DNA of 64,000 nucleotides from Streptomyces aurantiacus (GTDB lineage Bacteria > Actinomycetota > Actinomycetes > Streptomycetales > Streptomycetaceae): NCBI RefSeq assembly GCF_001418335.1, contig NZ_LIPP01000005.1:36357-100356 (forward strand). Direction: 5' to 3'. Under the pieces are notes generated by a model. That model saw nothing but the letters and a program-made list of their open reading frames with translations, had not been told where the DNA came from and did no database searches. Position 1 is the first letter of the stretch, and every line of letters starts with the position of its first letter. The position numbers were made by a program, and so were the translations under genes. Shown here one piece after another: positions 46,465 to 55,363 of the stretch.

Positions 46465-48516
46465 TCAGTTCTTCGGGTCCGTGGGCTCCTTGTGCCGCTC
46501 CGCCGCCGGACCGCGCCGCACCGAGCCCGGAGCCGTCCACTCCTGCCGCTTGCGGGCCCGCTTCTTGGCCAGCTCGGAGGACTCCAGCTGATAGGGCACG
46601 GACGTCACCATCACGCCCGGCGTGAACAGCAGCCGGCCCTTGAGCCGCAGCGCGCTCTGGTTGTGCAGCAGGTGCTCGTACCAGTGGCCGACCACGTACT
46701 CGGGGATGATCACCGACACCACGTCGCGCGGGGACTCGCGGCGCAGCCCCTTCACGTACTCGATGACCGGCCGCGTGACCTCGCGGTACGGCGAGTCGAG
46801 GATCTTCAGCGGCACGGTGAAGCCGCGCCGCTCCCACTCGTCCCGCAGGGCCTTCGTCTCGGCCGCGTCGACGTTGACGCTGAGCGCCTCAAGGGAGTCG
46901 GAACGCATCAGCTTGGCGTAGGCGAGGGCGCGCAGCGTCGGCCGGTGGATCCTGGAGATCAGGACGACGGAGTGGACGCGGGAGGGGCGCACGCTGTCGT
47001 CGGACGGGCCCTCGGGCGCGGCGATCTCCTCGGCCACCCGGTCGTAGTGCTTACGGATCGCGGACATCGTCGCGTAGAAGATCACCATGCCCAGCAGGGC
47101 GACCCAGGCGCCGTGCGTGAACTTGGTGCCGAGTACGACGACCAGCACAAGGCCGGTGAAGAAGGCACCGAACGCGTTGATGGCCCGGGAGCGGACCATG
47201 CGGCGGCGCTTGGCCGGGTCCTTCTCGGTGGCCAGGTGGCGGTTCCAGTGCCGGACCATGCCGGTCTGGCTCAGTGTGAAGGACACGAACACGCCGACGA
47301 TGTAGAGCTGGATGAGGCGGGTCGAGTCGGCGCCGTAGATCCAGATCAGCAGGATGGCCGCGCCTGCGAGCAGCACGATGCCGTTCGAGAAGGCGAGCCG
47401 GTCACCGCGGGTGTGCAGCTGGCGCGGCAGATACCGGTCCTGGGCGAGGATCGAGCCGAGCAGCGGGAACCCGTTGTACGCGGTGTTCGCGGCCAGGAAG
47501 AGGACGAGCGCGGTGGCCGCCGCGAGCACGATGAACAGGAAGCTGCCGTCGCCGAACACGGCCTCGGCGACCTGTGAGATCACCGGGTTCTGGACGTAGT
47601 CGGCGCCGACCGCGGCGCCGTTCTCCAGCAGGTCGTGCGCCGGGTTCTCGGCCATGCGGACCTTCGTCGCCATGGCCAGCGCGATGATGCCGCAGAACAT
47701 GGTGACGGCGAGCAGGCCCATCGCCGCGAGCGTGCTCGCCGCGTTCTTGGACTTGGGCTTGCGGAAGGCCGGGACGCCGTTGCTGATCGCCTCGACGCCG
47801 GTGAGCGCCGCGCAGCCGGAGGAGAAGGCGCGCAGCAGCAGGAAGACGAGGGCGAAACCCGCGAGCCCCTGGTGCTCTGCCTTGATCTCCAGGTCGGCGG
47901 TCGGCGCCTTCATCGTGTCGCCGAGGACGATCCCGCGGAACGCGCCCCACGCGATCATCAGGAAGACACCCGTGACGAACACGTACGTCGGGATCGCGAA
48001 GAGCTTTCCCGACTCCTTGACCCCGCGCAGGTTCATCAGCGTGAGCAGCACGATCACGGCGATCGCGCAGAGGACCTTGTGTTCGATGACGAACGGGATC
48101 GCCGAGCCGAGGTTCTCGATGCCGGACGCGATCGACACGGCGACGGTGAGGACGTAGTCCACGAGCAGCGCGCTGGCGACGGTGAGGCCGGCCTTGGGGC
48201 CGAGGTTGGTGTTGGCGACCTCGTAGTCGCCGCCGCCGCTGGGGTAGGCGTGCACGTTCTGCCGGTAGGAGGCGACAACGGTGAACATCAGCACGACGAC
48301 CGCGACGGCGATCCAGGGGCTGAAGTGATAGGCCGACACGCCCGCGATGGACAGGACGAGCAGCACTTCTCCCGGCGCGTAGGCCACGGAGGAGAGCGGG
48401 TCGGAAGCGAAAACGGGGAGTGCGATGCGCTTCGGCAGGAGTGTCTCTCCGAGCCGGTCACTGCGCAGTGCGCGCCCGATCAAGATCCGTTTAGGCACGT
48501 CGGTCAGTTTGGACAC
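46465..48516 (-). CDS. APC-family permease with cytoplasmic C-terminal domain
   Basis: The likely start is GTG 48516 (protein SKLTDVPKRILIGRAL, as in Streptomyces homologues), giving 683 aa; 72 more upstream codons are open but unnatural. About 12 membrane helices (about 35-470) start with LPVFASDPLSSVAYAPGE, a KUP/APC-like signature. They are followed by a soluble domain (about 510-650, VHSVVLISRIHRPTLRAL) resembling the regulatory tails of this family. Members may transport K+ or amino acids. Divergent trkA genes lie about 600 bp away, which makes a link to ion homeostasis attractive but unproven. Confidence 0.85.
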   Translation of the reverse strand: MSKLTDVPKRILIGRALRSDRLGETLLPKRIALPVFASDPLSSVAYAPGEVLLVLSIAGVSAYHFSPWIAVAVVVLMFTVVASYRQNVHAYPSGGGDYEVANTNLGPKAGLTVASALLVDYVLTVAVSIASGIENLGSAIPFVIEHKVLCAIAVIVLLTLMNLRGVKESGKLFAIPTYVFVTGVFLMIAWGAFRGIVLGDTMKAPTADLEIKAEHQGLAGFALVFLLLRAFSSGCAALTGVEAISNGVPAFRKPKSKNAASTLAAMGLLAVTMFCGIIALAMATKVRMAENPAHDLLENGAAVGADYVQNPVISQVAEAVFGDGSFLFIVLAAATALVLFLAANTAYNGFPLLGSILAQDRYLPRQLHTRGDRLAFSNGIVLLAGAAILLIWIYGADSTRLIQLYIVGVFVSFTLSQTGMVRHWNRHLATEKDPAKRRRMVRSRAINAFGAFFTGLVLVVVLGTKFTHGAWVALLGMVIFYATMSAIRKHYDRVAEEIAAPEGPSDDSVRPSRVHSVVLISRIHRPTLRALAYAKLMRSDSLEALSVNVDAAETKALRDEWERRGFTVPLKILDSPYREVTRPVIEYVKGLRRESPRDVVSVIIPEYVVGHWYEHLLHNQSALRLKGRLLFTPGVMVTSVPYQLESSELAKKRARKRQEWTAPGSVRRGPAAERHKEPTDPKN

Positions 48517-48787
48517 GGTGAGGATCGTAAGCGGTCGAACAGGCCCTCGCCCACCCTCCCCCGCCCCCGGTGGCGTTCGATCGCACGGATGTGTGCCCGC
48601 GACCTGCCCACGAGCTGCCGGTGATCCGCCGCTATCTGCCCGCGAATCGCCTGCGATCTGCTCTCGATCTGCTCTACGAGTGAAATCCGGTGCGGTCACG
48701 CCTATGGATTCCTCGACCAGACGTATCCCCATGCCTATATGAAAAAAGCCAAAAGTTTGCCACTCTTTGCCAATTCATGGAGGTTCC

Positions 48788-48883
48788 ATGCACGCCACCG
48801 CTGAACTCATCGGCGCCGCCGCCGGACTTGTCGGCCTCGGAATCCTGACTCTCGTCAGCGTGCGGAGCATCAGCCGTCGCTGA
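48788..48883 (+). CDS. 31-aa single-span membrane microprotein
   Basis: The ATG at 48788 has GGAGG 5-9 nt upstream and is followed by 31 codons: MHATAELIG, then a Gly/Ala/Leu/Ile transmembrane helix (AAAGLVGLGILTLVSV), then a basic tail (RSISRR). The layout (short periplasmic N-terminus, one helix, basic cytoplasmic end) is coherent, and the start signal is excellent. It sits between the divergent APC permease and trkA, so it may be an accessory subunit of one of these transport systems. That is inference. Confidence 0.7.
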   Translation: MHATAELIGAAAGLVGLGILTLVSVRSISRR

Positions 48884-48985
48884 TCGTCGGCGGTCGGCGG
48901 CGGTCGGCAGGGATCAGTAGCAACCAGCGGCGGTCAGTGGCGGGCAGTCGCGGACAGTGGCAAATATCGGCAAGCAGTGGGCGCG
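48884..48985. repeat. Degenerate short tandem repeats upstream of trkA
   Basis: The segment right after the microprotein contains repeated GGCGGTCGGC / GGTCAGTGGC / GGACAGTGGC-type units with a period of about 10-12 nt. It could form structure in the leader of the trkA transcript or be simple-sequence DNA. Confidence 0.45.
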
Positions 48986-49130
48986 TGCGCACGACGCGCC
49001 GCCCGCGGAGGTGCGCGGGGGCACACGGGGGTGCCGCCCACGGACGGTGCGTGTGTAGCTTGGGCGTCGGTCTGAGACCCTGTCTTAGCGTGTCAGCCTG
49101 AGCAGTACTTTTCACACCGGAAGGACGGTC

Positions 49131-49802
49131 GTGCACATCGTCATCATGGGCTGCGGGAGAGTGGGTTCCGCTCTTGCCCGGACCTTGGAGCAACAGGGGC
49201 ATACGGTCGCCGTGGTCGACCAGGACCCCACGGCCTTTCGACGGCTCGGCTCCGGGTTCGGCGGCCGTCGGGTGACCGGCGTCGGCTTCGACCAGGACAC
49301 CCTGCGCGAGGCGGGCATCGAGGAGGCCGGCGCCTTCGCCGCGGTCTCCAGCGGCGACAACTCGAACATCATCGCCGCCCGGGTGGCCCGCGAGATGTTC
49401 GGCATCGAGAACGTGGCGGCACGCATCTACGACCCGCGCCGCGCCGAGGTCTACCAGCGCCTGGGCATCCCCACCGTCGCCACCGTCCGCTGGACGGCCG
49501 ACCAGATGCTGCGCCGGCTGCTGCCGTCGGGCGCCGAGCCGCTGTGGCGCGACCCCACCGGCGGGGTGCAGCTCGCCGAGGTGCACGCGTCGACGGCGTG
49601 GGTGGGCCAGCGGATCAGCCGGCTCCAGGAGGAGACCGGGGTGCGCGTGGCCTTCCTCACCCGGCTGGGCGAGGCGGTTCTGCCCAGCTCTCAGACCGTG
49701 CTGCAGGAGGGCGACCTGGTGCACGTGATGATGCGTACGGACGCCATCGAGAAGGTCGAGGCGTCGTTCGCCGAGGGCCCCGAAGAGGAGAGCGGTCACT
49801 GA
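49131..49802 (+). CDS. trkA: TrkA-type potassium uptake regulatory subunit (first)
   Basis: This 223-aa protein starts at GTG 49131 with GGAAGG upstream. It has an N-terminal Rossmann fold (HIVIMGCGRVGSALA, GxGxxG-like) binding NAD(H) and an acidic residue at VVDQD, plus a TrkA-C domain (about 145-215). TrkA proteins form the cytoplasmic gating ring of Trk/Ktr K+ channels. The stop overlaps the start of the second trkA by one base (TGATG at 49800-49804), so both are made together as a hetero-ring. No membrane subunit is in the window unless the APC/KUP-like permease serves. Confidence 0.9.
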   Translation: MHIVIMGCGRVGSALARTLEQQGHTVAVVDQDPTAFRRLGSGFGGRRVTGVGFDQDTLREAGIEEAGAFAAVSSGDNSNIIAARVAREMFGIENVAARIYDPRRAEVYQRLGIPTVATVRWTADQMLRRLLPSGAEPLWRDPTGGVQLAEVHASTAWVGQRISRLQEETGVRVAFLTRLGEAVLPSSQTVLQEGDLVHVMMRTDAIEKVEASFAEGPEEESGH

Positions 49803-50479
49803 TGAGGGTCGCCATTGCCGGTGCCGGCGCCGTGGGCCGCTCGATCGCGGGCGAGCTCCTGGAGAACGGGCACGAGGTCCTGCTGGTCGACAAGGCGCCG
49901 ACCGCCATCTCGGTCGAGCGCGTCCCGCGGGCGGAGTGGCTCCTCGCCGACGCCTGCGAGATCACCTCCCTCGACGAGGCGGCGCTCCAGCGCTGCAACG
50001 TGGTGATCGCGGCCACGGGTGACGACAAGGTCAACCTCGTCGTCTCACTGCTCGCGAAGACCGAGTACGGGGTCCCGCGGGTCGTCGCCCGCGTCAACAA
50101 CCCCAAGAACGAATGGCTGTTCAACGAGTCGTGGGGCGTGGACGTCGCCGTCTCGACCCCGCGCCTGATGTCGGCCCTGGTCGAGGAGGCGGTGAGCGTC
50201 GGCGACCTGGTCCGGCTGCTGCGCTTCAGCCACGGCGACGCCAACCTCGTCGAACTGACCCTGCCCCCGGAGTCCGCCCTCGCCGGTACGCAGGTCGGCG
50301 ACGTGGCATGGCCGGAGGACACCTCCCTCGTCGCCATCATCCGCGGCACCCGGGTGCTCACCCCGACCCGGGAGGACTCCCTGGAAGCGGGCGACGAGCT
50401 GCTGTTCGTGGCGGCCCAGGCCCGCGAGGAACAACTGGAGGACCTGCTGTCGGTCCGCCGCCAGAACACGACGGGCTGA
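49802..50479 (+). CDS. trkA: TrkA-type potassium uptake regulatory subunit (second)
   Basis: The 225-aa protein has RCK_N (RVAIAGAGAVGRSIA, VLLVDKAP) and RCK_C (about 140-215) domains. It is coupled to the preceding paralogue. Such adjacent pairs are conserved in Streptomyces and Mycobacterium (CeoB/CeoC). A strong hairpin terminator follows 20 nt after the stop. Confidence 0.9.
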   Translation: MRVAIAGAGAVGRSIAGELLENGHEVLLVDKAPTAISVERVPRAEWLLADACEITSLDEAALQRCNVVIAATGDDKVNLVVSLLAKTEYGVPRVVARVNNPKNEWLFNESWGVDVAVSTPRLMSALVEEAVSVGDLVRLLRFSHGDANLVELTLPPESALAGTQVGDVAWPEDTSLVAIIRGTRVLTPTREDSLEAGDELLFVAAQAREEQLEDLLSVRRQNTTG

Positions 50480-50498
50480 GCCCCGGAGGTACGAGAAT

Positions 50499-50528
50499 GG
50501 GGGCGCCCGGAGTTCTCCGGGCGCCCCC
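50499..50528 (+). terminator. Strong GC-rich hairpin after the trkA pair
   Basis: Fourteen-nt arms (50499-50512 and 50515-50528) pair perfectly around a 2-nt centre (effective loop 4 or more). It ends the trkA operon. Confidence 0.85.
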
Positions 50529-50666
50529 TCTTCGTATCTCTTCTCAGCTCTTCTCAGCCTGGTCGGGCACCACCCAGCCCGTCCGGCGTTCGAGGACGAG
50601 GCCGTTCAGGCCGACGCGGGGGTCTGGGGGCGGCAGCCCCCAGTGGCCCACACCGGCAGAGGGCGC

Positions 50667-51386
50667 CTACTCAGCGGAGGGAGCCACCGACTTACCCTCC
50701 CGCTCCGCCTTCTCCGCCGCCTCCATCTCCGCGAACACGTCGATCGGCGGCGGAGCCTTCGCGAGGAAGACCCAGGTGAGCCAGACCGCGAGCAGGAAGG
50801 GCGGGATCTTGAGCGCGATCAGGACCCAGCCGAACTGGGTGGTGTCGCCCCACCAGTAGAGCGGGAAGAGGATCGCGCACTTGGCGAGCAAGATCAGGCC
50901 CCAGGCGTAACTGGCCTTCGCGTACGCCTTCTTGCGGCCGGGGTTGCGCGTGCGCCAGGAGAGGTTCTCCTTGAAGACCGGGCCGAGGATCAGGCCGATC
51001 AGGGGGACGCCGGCGAGCGTCGTGACGAGGTAGGCGAGGGCGAGGCCGAGCGTGTAGAGCATGCCCGGCAGATAGAAGTCCTTCGCGTTGCCCGTCATCA
51101 TCGCGAAGACGACACCGAAGGCGACACCGAAGACACCGCTGAACGCGTGCTTGACGGTGCCCTTCATGACCAGGCGGACCACGACCAGCAGGATCGAGAC
51201 ACCGAGGGCGGCGATGGCCGCCGAGTGCAGGTCCTTGTTGATCGTGTAGATCGTAACGAAGAGCAGGCCCGGCAGGACCGTCTCGATCATGCCCCGCAGA
51301 CCGCCGAACGCCTCGAAGAGCGCGGCCTCGGTCACCGCCCGCGCATCCCGCTGGGCGTCTTCGGTCGGCTTGTCGAGCGACGTCAC
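50667..51386 (-). CDS. DUF3159 family membrane protein
   Basis: The 239-aa protein with GTG start at 51386 has about six membrane helices (LPGLLFVTIYTI, IAALGVSILLVVVRLVMKG, GVFAMMTG, YTLGLALAYLVTTLAGVPLIG and others) and a conserved FKENLSWRTRNPGRKKAYAK loop. This is an actinobacterial family of unknown function. It lies 3 nt after the OB-fold gene, with which it forms a conserved pair. Confidence 0.9.
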   Translation of the reverse strand: MTSLDKPTEDAQRDARAVTEAALFEAFGGLRGMIETVLPGLLFVTIYTINKDLHSAAIAALGVSILLVVVRLVMKGTVKHAFSGVFGVAFGVVFAMMTGNAKDFYLPGMLYTLGLALAYLVTTLAGVPLIGLILGPVFKENLSWRTRNPGRKKAYAKASYAWGLILLAKCAILFPLYWWGDTTQFGWVLIALKIPPFLLAVWLTWVFLAKAPPPIDVFAEMEAAEKAEREGKSVAPSAE

Positions 51387-51389
51387 CGG

Positions 51390-51788
51390 CTACTCCCGTC
51401 CGAGGGGTCTGAGTTCGTACTTGGGATTGAACAGCACACGGCGGCCCCGGCTCATCGAGATCCGGCCCGACGCGATCAGCTTGCGTCCGGGTTCTATCCC
51501 CACTATGGAGCGCCTGCCCAGCCACACCACGTCCAGGGCGGCCGAACCGTCGAACAGCTCGGCCTCCAGGGCCGGAACACCGGCCCTCGGGCGCAGAGTG
51601 ACCGTGCGCAAGGTACCAGTAACCGTGACCACCTGTCGGTCGCGGCAGTCGCCGATGCGCGTGCAGCCCGTGGTCTCGGAGTCCTCTCTCAGCTCCTCCG
51701 ACTCCAGGTCCTCCTGGGAGGAGGAGAGCCGGTCGAGCATGCGCCGGAACCGGCCCACCGGCTTTTCGGAACGAGGGACAGCACTCAT
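51390..51788 (-). CDS. OB-fold nucleic-acid-binding protein
   Basis: The 132-aa protein has an N-terminal helical segment (KPVGRFRRMLDRLSSSQEDL) and an OB-fold beta barrel (about 50-130: DRQVVTVTGTLRTVTLRP, LFDGSAALDVVWLGRR, GIEPGRKLIASGRI). The family is of unknown role in actinobacteria. It is in an operon with DUF3159. Confidence 0.85.
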   Translation of the reverse strand: MSAVPRSEKPVGRFRRMLDRLSSSQEDLESEELREDSETTGCTRIGDCRDRQVVTVTGTLRTVTLRPRAGVPALEAELFDGSAALDVVWLGRRSIVGIEPGRKLIASGRISMSRGRRVLFNPKYELRPLGRE

Positions 51789-51839
51789 GTCTCAAAGCGT
51801 ACCGAAGGGCGCTGACACTTACGTACCCGTGGTCACCGC

Positions 51840-52523
51840 TCACCGCTCGAACCGGTATCCCATCCCCGGCTCGGTGACGAAGTGCCGCGGATGCGACGGG
51901 TCCGCCTCCAGTTTGCGGCGGAGCTGGGCCATATAGACCCGCAGGTAGTTCGTCTCGGTGCCGTAGGAGGGGCCCCAGACCTCCCGGAGCAGCTGTTTCT
52001 GGCTGACCAGACGGCCCGCGTTGCGCACCAGCACCTCCAGGAAGTGCCACTCGGTGGGGGTCAGGCGTACGTCGCGGCCCGCCCGGTTGACCTTCTTGGC
52101 GGCCAGGTCGACGGTGAAGTCCTCCGTCGTGACGATCACGTCGTCCTCGCCGCCCCCGGTGGGCTCGGCCCGGCGGACGGCCGCCCGGAGCCTCGCGAGC
52201 AGTTCGTCCATGCCGAAGGGCTTGGTCACGTAGTCGTCGGCGCCCGCGTCGAGGGCCTCGACCTTCTCGTCGGAGGAGTGCCGGGCGGACAGCACGAGGA
52301 TCGGTACGCGCGTCCAGCCGCGCAGCCCCCTGATCACCTCGACGCCGTCCATGTCGGGCAGGCCCAGGTCGAGCACGATCACGTCGGGGTGGCGGGCGGC
52401 CGCGAGCTGGAGCGCAGTGGCACCGTCGGGGGCCGTGTCGACCTCGTACTTGCGTGCCTTGAGGTTGATCACGAGGGCTCGGGTGATCTGCGGCTCGTCG
52501 TCGACCACGAGGACACGGGTCAT
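51840..52523 (-). CDS. kdpE: KdpE-type response regulator
   Basis: The 227-aa OmpR-family regulator has a receiver domain with acidic residues D8-D9, phosphoacceptor D52 (VLDLGLPDMDG) and K in TKPF, and a winged-helix C-terminus (LTPTEWHFLEVLVRNAGRLVS). Its start overlaps the stop of kdpD by 4 nt. The usual target, kdpFABC, is not in the window, so the pair acts in trans or on other K+ genes. Confidence 0.92.
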   Translation of the reverse strand: MTRVLVVDDEPQITRALVINLKARKYEVDTAPDGATALQLAAARHPDVIVLDLGLPDMDGVEVIRGLRGWTRVPILVLSARHSSDEKVEALDAGADDYVTKPFGMDELLARLRAAVRRAEPTGGGEDDVIVTTEDFTVDLAAKKVNRAGRDVRLTPTEWHFLEVLVRNAGRLVSQKQLLREVWGPSYGTETNYLRVYMAQLRRKLEADPSHPRHFVTEPGMGYRFER

Positions 52524-55135
52524 GAGGCCTGCCTTTCCGGTTGTACGGGTCCTGCGGCGTGGGCGGGTCCTGCGGCGTGGGCGGGCCCTGCGCCTTGTAC
52601 GGGTTCGGCGGCGGCGTCCGCGAGGGGGCCTGGACGGGAGGGGCCCGCGCTGAGCGTGAGGACCATCGTGAGGCCGCCGCCCGGGGTGTCCTCGGCGTTG
52701 AGGGTGCCGCCCATGGCCTCGGCGAAGCCGCGGGCGACCGCGAGGCCGAGGCCCACTCCGGCGCCGCGCGGGGCGTCGCCGTACCGCTGGAAGGGGGCGA
52801 AGATACGATCCTTCGCCTCGTCGGGGACGCCCCGGCCACGGTCCACGACCCGCACCTCCACCCGGTCGCCGAGCGCGCTGGCGGCGACGAGGACGCGTTC
52901 TCCGGCGGGGCTGTACTTGACGGCGTTCTCGACGATGTTGGCGACCGAGCGCTCCAGCAGGCCCGGGTCGACCGCGACCATGGGCAGGGTCTCGGGGATC
53001 TCCAGTTCGACGCTGTGTTCCGGTACGCCGCCCAGGGCCATCGGGACGACCTCGTCCAGGTCGATCTCGCGGATCAGCGGGGTGACCGTGCCGGTCTGCA
53101 GGCGGGACATGTCGAGCAGGTTGCCCACCAGGTGGTCGAGCCGGTCGGCGCCCGCCTCGATGCCTTCGAGGAGCTCCGCCTCGTCCTCCTCGGACCAGGC
53201 CACGTCGTCCGACCTGAGGGACGTCACGGCGGCCTTGATGGCGGCCAGCGGGGTGCGCAGGTCATGGCTGACGGCGGCCAGGAGCGCCGTACGGATGCGG
53301 TTGCCCTCGGCGAGCGCGCGGGCCTGCCCGGCCTCCTGCTGGAGACGCTTGCGGTCCAGCACGACGACGGCCTGGGCGGCGAAGGCGGCCAGCACCCGGC
53401 GGTCCTCGGCGGGCAGCACCCGGCCGGAGAGGGCGAGCGCGGTGTGGTCGCCGACCGGCATGTCCACGTCCGCGGCCTCGGGGAGCGTCGGCGGACGCGG
53501 GCCCACGCTGCCCGCGCAGGTCCACGGGTCGACGTCGCCGGCGCGCTCAAGGAGCGCGACCGACTCCATGCCGAAGGTCTCGCGGACCCGCTCAAGGAGC
53601 GCGTCGAGGCTGGTCTCGCCCCGCAGGACGCTGCCCGCCAGGAAGGAGAGGATCTCGGACTCGGCGCGCAGCCGGGCCGCCTGATGGGTGCGGCGGGCCG
53701 CGAGGTCCACCACCGACGCGACCGAGATGGCGACGCCCACGAAGATCGCGATGGCGACCAGGTTCTTGGGATCCGCGATGGTCAGCCGGTGCAGTGGCGG
53801 CGTGAAGAAGTAGTTCAGCAGGAGCGAGCCGAGGGCCGCCGAGGCGAGCGCCGGAAGGAGTCCGCCGAGCAGGGCCGCCGCCACAATCAGGGTCAGGAAC
53901 AGCAGCATGTCGTTGGCGAGCCCGAGGTCCGCGTCGGCGTGGGTCAGCAGCAGGGTGAGGACGGCCGGGCCGACGACACCGACCAGCCAGCCCAGGATGA
54001 TCCGGGACCGGCCCAGGCGGGCGCCCCGGGCGACCGGCAGACCGCGCCCCTTGCCCGCCTCGTCGTGCGTGACGATGTGCACGTCCAGGTCGGGCCCCGA
54101 CTCCCGGGCGACGGTGGCGCCGACGCCGGGCCCGAACACGTACTGCCAGGCCTTGCGCCGCGAGGAGCCCAGCACGATCTGGGTGGCGTTGACGCCGCGT
54201 GCGAACTCCAGCAGCGCGGTCGGGATGTCGTCGCCCACGACGTGGTGGAAGGTGCCGCCGAGGTCCTCGGCGAGGGTCCGCTGGACGGCCAGTTCCTTGG
54301 GCGAGGCGGCGGTGAGGCCGTCGCTGCGGGCGATGTAGACGGCGAGCACCTCGCCGCCTGCGCCCTTCTCGGCCAGTCGGGCGGCCCGGCGGATCAGCGT
54401 ACGGCCCTCGGGTCCGCCGGTCAGGCCGACGACGATGCGTTCGCGGGCCTGCCAGGTGGAGCGGATGCCGTGTTCGCCGCGGTACTGCTGGAGGTACTCG
54501 TCGACGCGGTCGGCGACCCAGAGGAGGGCCAGCTCGCGCAGCGCGGTGAGGTTGCCGGGGCGGAAGTAGTTGGACAGGGCCGCGTCGACCTTGTCGGGCT
54601 TGTAGATGTTGCCGTGCGCCATCCGCCGTCGCAGCGCCTGCGGCGACATGTCGACGAGCTCTATCTGGTCGGCCCGCCGCACCACCTCGTCCGGGACGGT
54701 CTCCCGCTGGCGCACGCCGGTTATGGACTCGACCACGTCACCGAGCGACTCCAGGTGCTGGATGTTGACCGTCGAGACGACGTCCACGCCGGCGGCGAGC
54801 AGCTCCTCGACGTCCTGCCAGCGCTTGGCGTTGCGGGAGCCGGGGACATTGGTGTGCGCCAGTTCGTCCACCAGGGCGACGGCCGGGCCGCGCTCCAGGA
54901 CGGCGTCGACGTCCATCTCGGTGAAGGCGGTGCCCCGGTGGGCCAGCTCCCTGCGGGGGATCTGTTCCAGGCCGTGCAGCATGACTTCCGTACGCGGCCG
55001 GTCGTGGTGCTCGACGAACGCCACCACACAGTCCGCGCCCCGCTCGACACGGCGGTGCGCCTCGGACAGCATCGCGTACGTCTTGCCGACGCCCGGTGCC
55101 GCACCGAGGTAGATCCGAAGCTTGCCGCGTCCCAT
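52520..55135 (-). CDS. kdpD: KdpD-type potassium-sensing histidine kinase
   Basis: The 871-aa protein has the KdpD N-terminal domain with Walker A GAAPGVGKT (11-19), a Usp-like domain (about 245-370), four closely spaced membrane helices (about 395-490), a GAF-like domain, the phosphorylated H624 in AVSHDLRTPLAA, and HATPase motifs. The C-terminal tail contains a short repeat (GPAHAA twice). It senses low K+ or turgor and phosphorylates KdpE. The order kdpD-kdpE with overlap is standard. Confidence 0.92.
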   Translation of the reverse strand: MGRGKLRIYLGAAPGVGKTYAMLSEAHRRVERGADCVVAFVEHHDRPRTEVMLHGLEQIPRRELAHRGTAFTEMDVDAVLERGPAVALVDELAHTNVPGSRNAKRWQDVEELLAAGVDVVSTVNIQHLESLGDVVESITGVRQRETVPDEVVRRADQIELVDMSPQALRRRMAHGNIYKPDKVDAALSNYFRPGNLTALRELALLWVADRVDEYLQQYRGEHGIRSTWQARERIVVGLTGGPEGRTLIRRAARLAEKGAGGEVLAVYIARSDGLTAASPKELAVQRTLAEDLGGTFHHVVGDDIPTALLEFARGVNATQIVLGSSRRKAWQYVFGPGVGATVARESGPDLDVHIVTHDEAGKGRGLPVARGARLGRSRIILGWLVGVVGPAVLTLLLTHADADLGLANDMLLFLTLIVAAALLGGLLPALASAALGSLLLNYFFTPPLHRLTIADPKNLVAIAIFVGVAISVASVVDLAARRTHQAARLRAESEILSFLAGSVLRGETSLDALLERVRETFGMESVALLERAGDVDPWTCAGSVGPRPPTLPEAADVDMPVGDHTALALSGRVLPAEDRRVLAAFAAQAVVVLDRKRLQQEAGQARALAEGNRIRTALLAAVSHDLRTPLAAIKAAVTSLRSDDVAWSEEDEAELLEGIEAGADRLDHLVGNLLDMSRLQTGTVTPLIREIDLDEVVPMALGGVPEHSVELEIPETLPMVAVDPGLLERSVANIVENAVKYSPAGERVLVAASALGDRVEVRVVDRGRGVPDEAKDRIFAPFQRYGDAPRGAGVGLGLAVARGFAEAMGGTLNAEDTPGGGLTMVLTLSAGPSRPGPLADAAAEPVQGAGPAHAAGPAHAAGPVQPERQAS

Positions 55136-55309
55136 GGCCTCATTGTCTTCCCGAACGCATCGTGTGCGCTGAGTAGACCCTACGGCCGACGATTGGGGCG
55201 AACGGGACGGGAGGCCCGGGCGCGGGCGTCTTTGACAGAACCCTGACGCCCGGGCCCCGGGCGCTGCTCCTGGCTCGGGCCGGAGCCGAGTCCGGGCATC
55301 GGTGCGGGA

Positions 55310-55361
55310 CGCCGGTGCGCGGCACCGGTCCGCAGCGCCGGTCCAGGACGCCGGTCCGCAG
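55310..55361. repeat. Four tandem 13-bp repeats (consensus CGCCGGTCCGCAG)
   Basis: Units at 55310-55322, 55323-55335, 55336-55348 and 55349-55361 match the consensus with 1-4 changes. They lie right after the stop of the ABC gene and about 175 nt upstream of kdpD, so they are either a variable-number repeat or binding sites in the kdpDE leader. Confidence 0.65.
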
Positions 55362-55363
55362 CG

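Noticed and set aside
52541..55246. Long plus-strand frame opposite kdpD (901 codons)
   Set aside because: Antisense shadow; kdpD motifs are unambiguous.
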